DNA of 64,000 nucleotides from Limnospira fusiformis SAG 85.79 (GCF_012516315.1 NZ_CP051185.1:1849403-1913402), one strand, 5' to 3'; shown: positions 46,601-55,255, counted from the first letter of the stretch. Notes: a model not told the origin generated them from the letters alone. Numbers and translations: made by a program.

Positions 46601-47700
46601 CGCAATATGGCTCCCTCTATCCAGCCAGCTACTACCGCCTCAAAGAAGCCTACGACCTGAAAGAACAGATCGAAGCGGAGGACAAGCGCCGAGAATCCTA
46701 CTTCTCTAACTTCAATGTGCGCCTCTTGGATGAAACCTCCCTGAATCGAAACATTGACAGCGGCCCAGCGCCTAGCACGATTGGCGTTAATCGTGAGGAA
46801 GACCAACCCGCCACCCAAATGACGGAAGAAGAGAAGAAAGCCGCCGACGCGGCAAAGCTTCAAAATCTCCAAGCCAATGCCAATGCCAATGTGGATAAAC
46901 AGAGCCAGGCCACCCAAGCCAAACAAGCGGAAATTCAGAGCAAAATCACCGACCAAGAGAAGCAGGTTCAAGCAACAGAAAGCTTTGCCGGTTGGCAGAA
47001 ACGGATGGAAGATCTGCAAATTCGCGCTGCGAAACGGAACATTGTCAATACCTATGTGTGGGATGCCGATGGTGGGCTGCGCTCAGAACAGCAAAGCTTT
47101 GCCAACACAGTGGAACATACCATTGGTGGTTCATTTACGATGAATGCAGCCTTGGGGGCAGAAGCCAAGTTTGGTGCAATGGCTACGGCAGAACTCACCG
47201 CCCAAGCGACTGTAAACCTGACCCAAACGATGACCAAAACTGAAGCCCGAAGCAAGGGATTTGAGTTGAGTGTAGACCTGAGTGGTTTGGAATATAAAGG
47301 CATCACCGACTACAACGATCGCCCCATTCTGCCTGGGGAAAAAGTCGATCGCTATCGGTTTATGAGCTTCTACCTGGAAGGCAGCACCGATCACTTCCAA
47401 GACTTCTTCAACTATGTAGTCGATCCCGAATGGCTACGCAGCAACGACGAAGAAGCGCGGGCACTGCGCCAGACCCAGGCGGGTAAACCCAACAAAGCCT
47501 GGCGGGTGCTGCACCGGGTCACCTATGTAGAACGTCCGGCCTTGATGGGCTTTGGTCGGGATGTGCGTAAATTGCGGGTGGCGGCTGAAGTTTCAGAAAA
47601 TCAAGCACTGTTGGATAAGATTGCCAAATTGGAGGATAAAAACCAAAAACTTGAGGAAAAACTGGATACTATCCTCGGCTTGTTGAAAGAGCAGAAATAG
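40669..47700 (+). CDS. giant multidomain LamG (concanavalin-like) protein, 2343 aa, no signal peptide
   Basis: The ATG at 40669 gives MYLTKDKLQHI with no secretion signal. Visible parts are: an N-terminal beta-rich region (about 1-525, with KVVVFGTDTEGKVFYTV); LamG-like domain 1 (about 529-707, starting IVFDGVKDYVEI); coiled coil (887-957); three 45-residue lectin-like repeats (about 964-1103, KQTGLFCEHVKSGDTV, period 135 bp); coiled coil (1107-1173); LamG 2 (about 1243-1484); LamG 3 (about 1494-1699, MQFDGVDDYLEL); a beta-rich region with two Ala/Gly/Thr-rich amphipathic segments (about 1810-1860 and 2140-2190); and a C-terminal coiled coil (2305-2343). LamG domains bind carbohydrate. The overall build resembles secreted toxins or adhesins, but this is an inference; no known toxin domain is certain. 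It is monocistronic, with a terminator at 47718. Confidence 0.85.
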   Translation: MYLTKDKLQHISTITHEGKVVVFGTDTEGKVFYTVKQDGFEDSYLNTPADQRTGWETWQPLEFPNEVDDQSVIEQEKAELTYQNDPSRYLLRSRYSTQGMTAVAPVQAIAALDHIYVFRQSTNNTLLVDRFVLDGMANKLNRKLEVRFKRSRQKHIPTKTMAMGNNGLSNVDTLDFRDANGNFFYEPTTELCLVSNLHKGWFSVVVVPTIENDVHRWHIFAYNSQTKKVELTTLRASQEGLFDLKDYTIYEEAEGSLVPKKIPGIIQRTLDIDGVSITNGLSATKYDLQQEQETQAGDTQLLRSATKLMVAIPTDKGVAALSFAIAGDGTLSEIDETPERTIARSRQREILLPLNTLDEVKALADQTPPPLGVIRGLALGTDADDAEDLVMVSTEGEAGQLANGDLVKISGTPDIRGLYGAQKIDDRTFEIALPTPADNLGYWEKEDLEEAGLIFDGMIAAYEKTADGKLRVTCDYHGLEDGDEVQIIGTDSYDNTYPVQTVDDNHFVIERRWAKGEAVNIKVVSRKRRGIVFDGVKDYVEISQKPSLNSKCFTVSFWAKVTGGQGTHRSPLTSRDPHALTGYLVYANAKNQWELVVGNGQWSAVTGPTILLDTWTHIAGTYDGKTLKLYVNGVLSGSLETPYTPNRQAPLRVGTGSHHHHGPFYFFPGQVSEVCIWSLAQDAETIKNNMYLPLRGKEVGLEGYWRLGGLAEGKVSDFSIHGNEGTVYGDPYVSAATLSRKLASGANVVKYSNPDLFAVSQRATYEESFEFKVNAAKPLTLADLNNADGRGQGTKIFTFSHWGKTSRSTNDIIAVSAVQDEFEDLGSGWYRASCTLTIPDEISLLRSFEIAKVQGNWNALEIRKHRIRLLSDAITTAKYTDDVALATLANDQTTLSAKLKELQLKEKQERILLKEKWELEAKIAGSKNLEQTRVNFNNLTAQVQRLEFEEQNLKSIYNSGADNPLNYWCFLQHKQTGLFWEHVKSGDTVTVELISSCGDDWTKWKFTDAGGGYYYIQNKQTGLFCEHVKSGDTVMVELISSCGDDWTKWKFTDAGGGYYYIQNKQTGLFCEHVKSSDTVMVELISSYGDDWTKWKLERTDEQTNNKIEKYYQDWQLICEKLNLARIELDQARQVLNAGETEKQQWETRLKAVIAQLTQIQTDINTLNTDFLNVVKNTQTKPQAMPEFAKDSKGLVTQGALLGFVESISRLHALETCEGNVQLSYFDNQGRMRQTNYDATADSRNATFEQWIPDAHRACLNFNLSTSVLTLKTTLPLPMDWSMEAWFVYPLPEKLEWNTLSRSDGGHHVLVKNGKQLGIWLQDDIQGQRFFDCGFNLDRLSFGWHYLTAVAKGDTTLFYVDGQRVGDTKAKALADAKESLTKSPNDSAAQQKVEAIKKAIIKVTGAVHTIGNTSDGGQPFGKLSEVRIWRDALSEEEIAINSKTLLSGNEPGLLAYYPMSEATGVEVRDHSGNGNNGTVSGTSWWASTVPIGNPGHTVMQFDGVDDYLELARPLPIFSSSFTVSMWVKIPTHKRGILLGDYGLQNALNINFEILAGGSLRFYWDGSGALGTVKLGLNQWHFISFVRDRENQKVYTYVDGVRDLEHSGAFADKTATISHRIGRDVRGSDSGTVFQGCMADLRIWNIARTQDEIQADMNTRLGGKEPNLVAYYPLNEIKMEGNTGKVQDLAGNRHGTVHEALTTADNTLPIGGDALVSAEYSTVTLDPTTKRKAAIMRRFLGAPTINGATLLPDKRIETLELKWIGNAQFAPTLLGYIEGPPPVPSENLTIEEDYNGATSVELTMSEDVDFSWNRAQDSGLGAAAEIFAGAETEAAAGLGFTTRVATMRAGFKGNFDFSYQFLNESNITSSSSLSLTDRLELRGTPEVKPHFPHLGTRFIPKNIGYALVVSAISDVFVTRLARSGKMVGYQVRPVEGLPPDVNTITFLMNPAYTMNGSLDGMTGSSATSDRFFKHVPEMRSQYGSLYPASYYRLKEAYDLKEQIEAEDKRRESYFSNFNVRLLDETSLNRNIDSGPAPSTIGVNREEDQPATQMTEEEKKAADAAKLQNLQANANANVDKQSQATQAKQAEIQSKITDQEKQVQATESFAGWQKRMEDLQIRAAKRNIVNTYVWDADGGLRSEQQSFANTVEHTIGGSFTMNAALGAEAKFGAMATAELTAQATVNLTQTMTKTEARSKGFELSVDLSGLEYKGITDYNDRPILPGEKVDRYRFMSFYLEGSTDHFQDFFNYVVDPEWLRSNDEEARALRQTQAGKPNKAWRVLHRVTYVERPALMGFGRDVRKLRVAAEVSENQALLDKIAKLEDKNQKLEEKLDTILGLLKEQK
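43561..43975 (+). repeat. three 135-bp in-frame repeats within the LamG gene
   Basis: Units with aaacaggcttgtttt at about 43590, 43725 and 43860 are nearly identical and encode 45-residue blocks containing SCGDDWTKWKF and GGYYYIQN. The third unit is cut short and differs (SSYGDDW). Confidence 0.92.
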
Positions 47701-47717
47701 TCGATCATTAGATCATT

Positions 47718-47751
47718 AAAAGGAGGGGAAATAATTTCCTCTCCTTTTTTG
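47718..47751 (+). terminator. intrinsic terminator of the LamG gene
   Basis: aaaaggagggga pairs with tcctctcctttt across aataatt, followed by six T residues, 18 bp after the stop codon. Confidence 0.9.
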
Positions 47752-47815
47752 ATTGAGGGCGATCGCCGGATGATTTGGAAATTTTGGTTGGATCGAATCA
47801 TATCAAATCCAGTTA

Positions 47816-48116
47816 TAGCATTAGTCAAGGTGGTTAGGACGCAGCTTTGAGAACGGAATCCATGGCATCATGGAGAGAATCAAACTGCTCAATGCAGTGG
47901 CGAATACGGGCTTTCAGCCACGACCAACATTTCTCTATCTTGTTGAGGTCTGGCGAATAAGGTGGTAGATAGAGTAAATGGCATTGAGCTGCCTCCACCA
48001 GTTCAGCAATCCGCCCCCCTTTATGAAACGTTGCATTGTCCAATACTAGAGTCTGACCTGGCTTCAATGTTGGAATTAAGATGAACTCCAACCACAACTA
48101 AAACACTGTCCGATTA
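47816..48116 (-). mobile_element. IS630-family element, copy 7, left fragment
   Basis: It has the tagcattag end after TA at 47814-47815 and the transposase C-terminal third (47834 upward). It is cut at gattta, where copy 8 inserted; the other half is missing. Its transposase is therefore a partial pseudogene (LIPTLKPGQTLVLDNATF to LKAAS). Confidence 0.9.
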
Positions 48117-49671
48117 TAGCACAAGACAGAACACTTAGGACGTATAATGGAGAGGACGAGATGACTAAGAAGACCAAAAATGCCAGCCCCCTATAGTTAC
48201 GACCTCAGACAAAAAGTTATTGATGCCATTGAACTAGACGGTATGCCCAAAACAGAAGCCAGTCAAGTTTTCCATGTCAGCCGGAACACCATTAATCTCT
48301 GGCTGCAAAGAAAAGCACAGACCGGAGACTTCCTCCCTAAACCTCATCACCGACCTGGCAATAACCACAAAATTACCGACTGGCAAAAATTCAAGGCTTT
48401 TGCCCAAGAGCATGGCCACAAAACAGCAGCTCAAATGGCTGAACTTTGGGATGACGACATCTCTCCTCGCACCATATCCAGAGCCTTGAAGAAAATTGGC
48501 TTCACCAGAAAAAAAAACTTACGGCTACCAAGAACGTGATGAGCAACAGCGAGAGGAGTTTATGGCTCAGATTGAACAGATGGAGCCGGAAGAAGTGGTC
48601 TACCTCGATGAAGCCGCCATGAATAGTCAGGACTCGGATTACCCTTATGGTTACTGCGAGGAAGGAAAACGCTTCCATGCACTCATATCAAGTCCGGATA
48701 ATCAATTATAGTAAAGTCTCGGTTTGAGGCCACCAATGAAAACTGGTCAAGCCTCGAATTAATTCGCGCTGTTTCCACAAACTTCGGCAGCGAGCACACA
48801 AGAGTTCCTCTAGCTGATCAAGATTCTCAAATGAACGATTGGCAATGGGTTCATCTACCAGAGGCCACAGTCTTTCTGCTGGTTGTAGTTCCGGGGAATG
48901 GGACGGTAGAAACATTAAATGCAGTCCTTCGGGTACTTTCAGATTCTTACTGATATGCCATCCGGCTTGATCAACCACTAACATAATGTGTTGATTTGGA
49001 CCTAATTTAAATTCGGCAGCAAACTCCTGTAACACTCGACTAAATAGAGTTGTATTGACGTAAGGTATAATCCACCAATAAGTCTCTCCCGTTTCCGGTC
49101 TCACAAAACCATATAGCCATAACCACTCGAATTTCCAATTAATATGGGCGAGTGGTTGACAATCTTCCGCTACATAAATACGTCGCATCACCGGTTTGAG
49201 TCCCAGACGGTGTTCATCTTCGCTCCACAATTGCACCTGTGCATCAGGGTATCTCCGGCGAAGTCCCTCTAACTCCGTTACCAGTTTTTTTTCCAGGCTT
49301 GCTGCTCGTCTTCGTCACTTTCGATGTGAGCCGGTCTCGGTACACGAAGCCGAAATGTCATTTGTCGCAGAATCTCCCATCCCCTTTGTCGGCTAATTTT
49401 TCGTCCAGTTACTCCTGTCAACCAGTCTGCCACCTGGCGACCGTTCCACAGTCCCCCATCCGGCGCTGTTCCTTGCAGGGCTTGCCATAACTGAGCTTGA
49501 GTCACATCATCAATTAACGGTGGATGTCCGGGATTTCCTTTTCGGCGCGCACCCAGCCCTTTTAATCCCAATTGGTTGTATCTCTTTACCAATTCATAAA
49601 TCCAGATGCGACTGTAGCCCGTAATTTCTTGGACTTCCTCCGTGGTCTTCCCCTTAGCCAACAACCAAATA

Positions 49672-50629
49672 TAGCACAAGACAGAACACTTAGGACGTAT
49701 AATGGAGAGGACGAGATGACTAAGAAGACCAAAAATGCCAACCCCCTATAGTTACGACCTCAGACAAAAAGTTATTGATGCCATTGAACTAGACGGTATG
49801 CCCAAAACAGAAGCCAGTCAAGTTTTCCATGTCAGCCGGAACACCATTAATCTCTGGCTGCAAAGAAAAGCACAGACCGGAGACTTCCTCCCTAAACCTC
49901 ATCACCGACCTGGCAATAACCACAAAATTACCGACTGGGAAAAATTCAAGGCTTTTGCCCAAGAGCATGGCGACAAAACAGCAGCTCAAATGGCTGAACT
50001 TTGGGATGACGACATCTCTCCTCGCACCATATCCAGAGCCTTGAAGAAAATTGGCTTCACCAGAAAAAAAACTTACGGCTACCAAGAACGTGATGAGCAA
50101 CAGCGAGAGGAGTTTATGGCTCAGATTGAACAGATGGAGCCGGAAGAAGTGGTCTACCTCGATGAAGCCGGCATGAATAGTCAGGACTCGGATTACCCTT
50201 ATGGTTACTGCGAGGAAGGAAAACGCTTCCATGCACTCAAATCAGGGAAGAGGCAGGGCAGGGTAAGTATGATAGCCGCATGGTGTCATCAACAACTCTT
50301 AGCTCCCTTTAGCTTTGAGGGTTGTTGTCATCGGACAGTGTTTGAGTTGTGGTTGGAGTTCATCTTAATTCCAACATTGAAGCCAGGTCAGACTCTAGTA
50401 TTGGACAATGCAACGTTTCATAAAGGGGGACGGATTGCTGAACTGGTGGAGGCAGCTCAATGCCGTTTACTCTATCTTCCGCCTTATTCGCCAGACCTCA
50501 ACAAGATAGAGAAATGTTGGTCGTGGCTGAAAGCCCGTATTCGCCACTGCACGTGAGCAGTTTGATTCTCTCCATGATGCCATGGATTCCGTTCTCAAAG
50601 CTGCGTCCTAACCACCTTGACTAATGCTA
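49672..50629 (+). mobile_element. IS630-family element, copy 9
   Basis: Begins tagcacaag after TA at 49670-49671 and ends aatgcta before TA at 50630-50631; 958 bp because of a one-base insertion. Confidence 0.92.
49735..50612 (+). pseudogene. IS630 transposase (copy 9), frameshifted near the C-terminus
   Basis: The first 272 codons match copy 6 almost exactly (first residues MPTPYSYD). A one-base insertion at the cactgcacgtgagcag stretch changes HCIEQFDS to a stop, so the product is 273 residues and lacks the last 19. All catalytic residues (D143, D224, E259) precede the truncation, so residual activity cannot be excluded. Confidence 0.85.
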
Positions 50630-50631
50630 TA

Positions 50632-50892
50632 ATTCCAACACTGAAGCCAGGTCAGACTCTAGTGCTAGACAATGCAACGTTTCATAAAGGGGGACGGATT
50701 CCTGAGCTAGTGGAGGCGGCTCAATGCCGTTTACTCTATCTACCACCTTATTCGCCAGACCTCAACAAGATAGAGAAATGTTGGTCGTGGTTGAAAGCCC
50801 GCATTCGCCATTGTATTGAGCAGTTTGATTCTCTCCATGATGCCATGGATTCCGTCCTCCAAACTGTGTCCTAACCACCGTGACTAATGCTA
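50632..50892 (+). mobile_element. IS630-family element, copy 10, 3' fragment
   Basis: Only the C-terminal part of a transposase of the second subtype remains (IPTLKPGQTLVLDNATF to SVLQTVS). It follows copy 9 at a TA and ends at aatgcta before TA at 50893-50894. Its 5' half was probably lost by recombination with copy 9. Confidence 0.87.
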
Positions 50893-51444
50893 TAATTTGA
50901 TATTGGCGACTTTCCAAGCTCTCTTGGGCTTGGTGATCAGCCCGGCCAAGTTCTTCGGTACTTAAGTGGGGAGCTATACTAATTCGTCTGGGCATAACGC
51001 AAGTTTGGCATTGGTCACTGATATTATAACCGATTAAGCGAACTTGATATCAAATCAGGGAAGAGGCAGGGCAGGGTAAGTATGATAGCCGCATGGTGTC
51101 ATCAACAACTCTTAGCTCCCTTTAGCTTTGAGGGTTGTTGTCATCGGACAGTGTTTGAGTTGTGGTTGGAGTTCATCTTAATTCCAACATTGAAGCCAGG
51201 TCAGACTCTAGTATTGGACAATGCAACGTTTCATAAAGGGGGACGGATTGCTGAACTGGTGGAGGCAGCTCAATGCCGTTTACTCTATCTTCCGCCTTAT
51301 TCGCCAGACCTCAACAAGATAGAGAAATGTTGATCGTGGCTGAAAGCCCGTATTCGCCACTGCACGTGAGCAGTTTGATTCTCTCCATGATGCCATGGAT
51401 TCCGTTCTCAAAGCTGCGTCCTAACCACCTTGACCAATGCTATA

Positions 51445-52345
51445 CAAGCGATTACAACGTTTTTTTCGGCAATTCAAATTTGACCGGGCAGAGATTGCCC
51501 GTTTCGTCGTTAGCCTCATTGACATTCCCCAACCTTGGACTCTTAGTCTCGACCGCACCTGTTGGTCTTTCGGTCAAACCCATTTCAACATCTTGATGTT
51601 GGCAGTCGTCCACGAGGGGATTGCCTTTCCCCTGCTGTGGACGATGCTTGACAAAAAGGGCAATAGCAACAGTGGCGAACGCATGGACTTATTCGACCGC
51701 TTCGAGGCACTATTTCCTGACGTGGAGGTGGCTTGTCTGACCGCTGACCGGGAATTTGTGGGGCGAGATTGGCTCTCGTATCTTCTCATCGACCCCGAGG
51801 TTCCTTTCCGCCTACGCATCCGCCACAGCGAGCTGATTAGTCCTAAGTTAGGAGGAACTCGGCGTAGCGGCGAACGAATGTTTGATTCTCTGCGACCCGG
51901 AGAATTTCGCCAGCTTTCGGGTCGCCGTTGGGTTTGGGGACGGCAGGTTTACGTCATTGGCTCTCGTCTGGCTGATTCGGGGGAGTTGTTGATTCTCATC
52001 ACTAACGCTTGCCCCGAAACGGCCCTCCCCGACTATGCTCGGCGTTGGGGTATTGAAAACCTCTTCGGAGCCTTGAAGACTCGGGGCTTCTGTCTCGAAT
52101 CGACTCACTTTAAGGACCCTGAGCGCTTGAGCCGTTTATTGGCTTTGCTTAGCCTGGCTTTTACTTGGGCTATGAAGGTGGGTTTGTGGATTCACCAAGG
52201 TTCACCCATTCCTTTGAAGGCTCACGGACGACGCTCCCAGAGTCTTTTCCGCACTGGCTTCGATTTTCTACGCCGCACTTTCTCTAATCTGCCTTTGTTT
52301 TCAGGGCGGTTTCACCAGGCTCTACAACTTTTGTCCTGTACTTAG
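51445..52345 (+). pseudogene. IS4-family transposase, truncated second copy of 11317-12552
   Basis: The sequence from caagcgattacaacg to the terminal ttgtcctgtacttag is nearly identical to the intact copy, with the second catalytic Asp and the YARRWGIENLFGALK motif. The first about 60 residues and the left terminal repeat are missing. The right terminal repeat abuts intron E. Confidence 0.9.
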
Positions 52346-52955
52346 AGTATTGTCCTATTTTTATGGCAGAGTATATTCTACCAATTGCATCTTGTGCGGA
52401 CCGTCCAGGACGGAACCCGTAGCTAGTGTCTTCAAATCTTGATTCCCATTCGGGTTCGAGAGCCGATTTAACCAAGGCTTGCCTTGCTCTATCTTGGATT
52501 GTAGGAATACCTAGTGAGCGTTTTTCATCCCTTCCAGGTTTTGGTATCCATACTCTCCTAAGTGCTTTTGCTTTGAGGTTTCCCTTGATGTTCTCGACGA
52601 GTTCAAACCTTTGTCTTGGGGAGATTGCTCTCATTCCGTCAACGCCGGCTGTTTTCTTGCCTTGATTATCTTGGAGGGCGGGTTTATTAAGCTGACTGTT
52701 GGGAAGCATGGCTGACCGTGGAACCCGCCCCTACAGTCGCACTGCTAAGAGTCGGGCATAATATGATTTCACCAATAGACGTTGCAACCTTCGTGCCTTT
52801 GCGTCCTGTCCCGATTTAGCTGCTTGAAATATCCTCTTTTGGAGTTTGAAAACTTTTCGCTGGACTTTCGCCCATGGAATTGCTTTCCATGCGTTTTTCG
52901 TAGTCTTGATTGGTTTGGGTTTACCAAAGCCTTTCTTTAAACTCGCTTGCGCCAT
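52346..52955 (-). pseudogene. group II intron reverse transcriptase/maturase (LtrA-like), broken
   Basis: The N-terminal MAQASLKKGFGKPKPIKTTKNAWKAIPW and VQRKVFKLQKRIFQAAKSGQ...RLLVKSYYARLLAVR (RT-0 region) is open to 52731. After a 62-bp insert it resumes with DNQGKKTAGVDG, RRVWIPKPGRDEKRSLGIPTIQDR and FEDTSYGFRPGRSAQDAI (RT-1 to RT-3). It is cut off at 52346 before the catalytic YADD region. No functional maturase remains. Confidence 0.88.
52675..52736. repeat. 62-bp palindromic element inside the intron maturase gene
   Basis: gggcgggttta and gaacccgcccctac are inverted at the two ends of an insert that interrupts the RT frame between the RT-0 region and GVDG. Similar aacccgcc-ctac sequence occurs at the end of each 177-bp array unit. 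Confidence 0.7.
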
Positions 52956-53649
52956 ATATGCTCCTATTAGACTCTATTCTTGACAATCAAACCGCAACCT
53001 GTCAGCATATCCCTACCATTACAGTCGGGCGTTGGCTTCTGGTCACATCTCACATCCTCTAAGACTTGCGGTTACACTTATCCCTACTGATATCTCGACC
53101 AGATATTCAGAGTCTAAGAGGACTTAAAACGTTCCGTTTATATGGGCATTCCATCTTTAGATTTGTCCTATCCACCGGGGTACTTTTAAAGGTCTGTGTA
53201 GGTGTCTTGTAGAAAACCCTACTATTCCCCTTACCCTTTTGGGTGCAGCGTGTCAACCTGTTTCGCTGCTTCATAATTACGATGGTTCAAGCCAGACATT
53301 CGGTTTCCCTAATCATGGATGGTTGGCAGTGGTCTCGCTTCTGGTATTGGGTTATACCTCGGAGCCTTCCGTTCCCCGCTTCAATCCTGGGGTTGTGTAT
53401 CCCAAAACTGGGGGTAGCTATCGCCGTTACTCTCAACGCAATTGTTAAGGAATCATTAAGATTTCAGTTTTTGCGTTTTGACCTTGAGTTCCCTGCCTTG
53501 TTCTGTGTATTTCTATACAAAACGTCGGGACATATAAACAGTTATGAGGATGGTCAGGAGTGCGCTCCTTATATTCAACCAAGGGGTTGAAATCCTCACC
53601 AGGCGGTTATTTCGGGTATTGCAACCCTATTTCATGCCTGAACGTCTCG

Positions 53650-54532
53650 GTTATGGTCGAAAGATAAGTCACCTTCCCCAACTCCAATTCAAAACCGTGC
53701 TTGCGAGTTTCCCAGCACACGGCTCCTGATGTGGATACCCCTTTTGACATCGGGAAAAGGGTAACGACTCCCTGCTTTTGTGATTTCAACTTTTGGAGCT
53801 AAATACAACATCGTAGTGTTTAAACTCGCTTTCGTCGTAAACACTCCTAATTGTCGCAGTCTCTATATCCACACCGTGACTAGTGGGCATATCCTAACCA
53901 TTACAGTTAGGCATTGGCTTTCAGTCACATCCTTTCCCCTTAAAGGTATACGCTTACACTTTCACTACTCCGCAGGTACATCCTGCCACTTGAGAGCCTA
54001 AAAGGGGTTTAAACGTTCCGTTTATACGGGCATTCCATCTTTAGATTTGTCCTCTCCACCGGGGTACTTTTAAAAGTCTGTGTAGGTGATGTCATGATTA
54101 CCCTACTTTTCCCCTTGCTCTTTTGAACGCAGCGTATCAACCTGTTTCGCTGCTAAATCATTACGATGGTTCAAGCCGGACATTCGGTTTCCCTAATCAT
54201 GGATGGTTGGCAGTGGTCGTATTTGGTAGTAGGTTCTACTTCACGCCTTCCGTTCCCCGCTTCAATCCTGGGGTTATGATTCCCAAAACTGGGGGTGGCT
54301 ATCGCCGTTACTCTCAACGCAATTGTTAAGGAATCATTAATATTTCCAGTTGGGCGTTTTGACCTTGAGTTCCCTGCCTTGTTTTGTATATTTCTATACC
54401 AAACGTTGGGACATATAAACAGTTATGGGATGGTCAGGGTACGAGTCCCTTATATTTCACCAAGGGGTGAAAGTCCCACTAGGAGGTTATTTCAGGCATT
54501 GCAGCCTTATTTGACTCCTAAACGTCTCGCAC
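53650..54532 (-). ncRNA. ORF-less group II intron F (883 nt)
   Basis: It is complete from gtgcgagacg (54532) to cgaccataac (53650), with domain V gagccgtgtgctgggaaactcgcaagcacgg near 53723-53690. It is nearly identical to intron D. Its 3' end abuts intron E's 5' end. It lies antisense in the restriction-endonuclease-like pseudogene. Confidence 0.88.
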
Positions 54533-55255
54533 CACCAACAAGATTATGATACCATTGAAGCCTATTTTATTCCTAAAATAAACGCGCCCAAGGTCAAGTC
54601 CCGAGATGCGATCGCCGATACGTTTTTATTGGCATGGAGCCTTTGTCCCCATGAAAATCCCTCGGACCTGTGGCATCATGTCCTGTACCGAATTTACCTC
54701 CGCACTAAGCAAGGGACAAATCCCCAACAAAGTTGGGTGAGAACTTCCGGTGAAGCTTTCGATCTAGCATTATCCCAAAAATACAATCCCATTTTACGCA
54801 ATCACGGCATCAAATTAACGCCTTTATTTTCCAAAAAAGACAAAAAAGAGACATTAGAGCGCATGGGAATTTCCGATTTAGTTGGCTCTAGTAAAATTGA
54901 TATAGCCATTGAAAAGTAGGGTGAAACGAGAGGACTATTACCGAATGGATATGGCATCATCGGTGGCATTCACGCTAAAGTTAGCTTGGCTGAAAGAGTA
55001 TCGGATGATATTCCGGCCAGTCGAATTATGATGCAATATGGGTTTCTGAGTCTCTTATCGACCTTAGATGTTAAATCCTTCCCCCCTCCTGGAGGAGATT
55101 TAATTAATCGCGCAGAGTTCGGGTCACCGGACAATCCCAGTGACAAACGGCGCTATGGGGCGCATCTAGAAGTTGGGGGAGGAGGTAGAAGGCTCAAAAC
55201 AACTGCCCTCTGGAAACAAGTCATCAAAGCGACTATTTACCCAGGCAAGACGTAA
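54533..55255 (+). pseudogene. type II restriction endonuclease-like protein (possible CCGG-family), interrupted
   Basis: The open frame starts at intron F (QDYDTIEAYFIPKINAPKVKSRDAIADTFLLAW...), so the 5' end is lost or lies beyond the introns. It runs to SDLVGSSKIDIAIEK, then a single TAG at 54917-54919, and continues in the same frame GETRGLLPNGYGIIGGIHAKVSLAERVSDDIPASR and TLDVKSFPPP. The Asp in KIDIAIE and the Lys in IHAKVS fit a PD-(D/E)xK-type core like the BsaWI/NgoMIV group; this is tentative. The end (after SDKRRYGAHLE) diverges and may also be truncated. No methyltransferase gene is nearby. Confidence 0.7.

Larger units (their letters stand above)
48706..50995 (-). pseudogene. IS630-type transposase, split by insertion and an A-run frameshift
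   Basis: The N-terminus MPRRISIAPHLSTEELGR...SRQYQII (50995 to 50894) continues after the nested insert as WLLAKGKTTEEVQEITGYSRIWIYEL (49670 downward), an HTH region. At 49284-49291 an A8 run shifts the frame between QQAWKK and LVTELEGL. The C-terminal part (to 48706) has the catalytic LWSEDEHRLG, VVDQAGWH and SPELQPAERLW. The A8 run could be an error or a programmed frameshift site; the insertion alone disables this copy. Confidence 0.85.
48686..51049 (-). mobile_element. third type of IS630-family element, interrupted by IS630 copies 9 and 10
   Basis: The inverted ends tatcaagtccggataatc and tatcaagttcgcttaatc lie at 48686 and 51049. It is nested in copy 8. Its own transposase gene is split at a TA at 49670, where copies 9 and 10 lie. 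Confidence 0.85.
48180..51424 (+). pseudogene. IS630 transposase (copy 8), several lesions
   Basis: Lesions are: an extra A in the A-run after GFTRKK (nine instead of eight); insertion of a foreign element at FHAL; a TGG-to-TGA change giving EKC-stop at about 51331; and the cacgtgagcag one-base insertion near 51365. The N-terminal half (48180-48539) and C-terminal half (51082-51333) are the main open pieces. Confidence 0.88.
48117..51442 (+). mobile_element. IS630-family element, copy 8, host of a nested IS630-type element
   Basis: The left part is 48117-48685 and the right part 51050-51442. The two rejoin at the transposase codons FHALKSGKRQ once the element 48686-51049 is removed. TA flanks both ends: the left TA lies in copy 7, the right TA in a truncated IS4 copy. 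Confidence 0.88.
52346..53649 (-). ncRNA. IEP-bearing group II intron E, 3' truncated
   Basis: The RNA part runs from 53649 (cgagacg, lacking the usual gtgc) through conserved blocks equivalent to those of A, D and F, to about 52990. It is followed by the intron-encoded protein. The 3' portion, including the end of the IEP and domains V-VI, is replaced by the IS4 copy at 52345. It is the only intron here with a protein gene. Confidence 0.82.
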
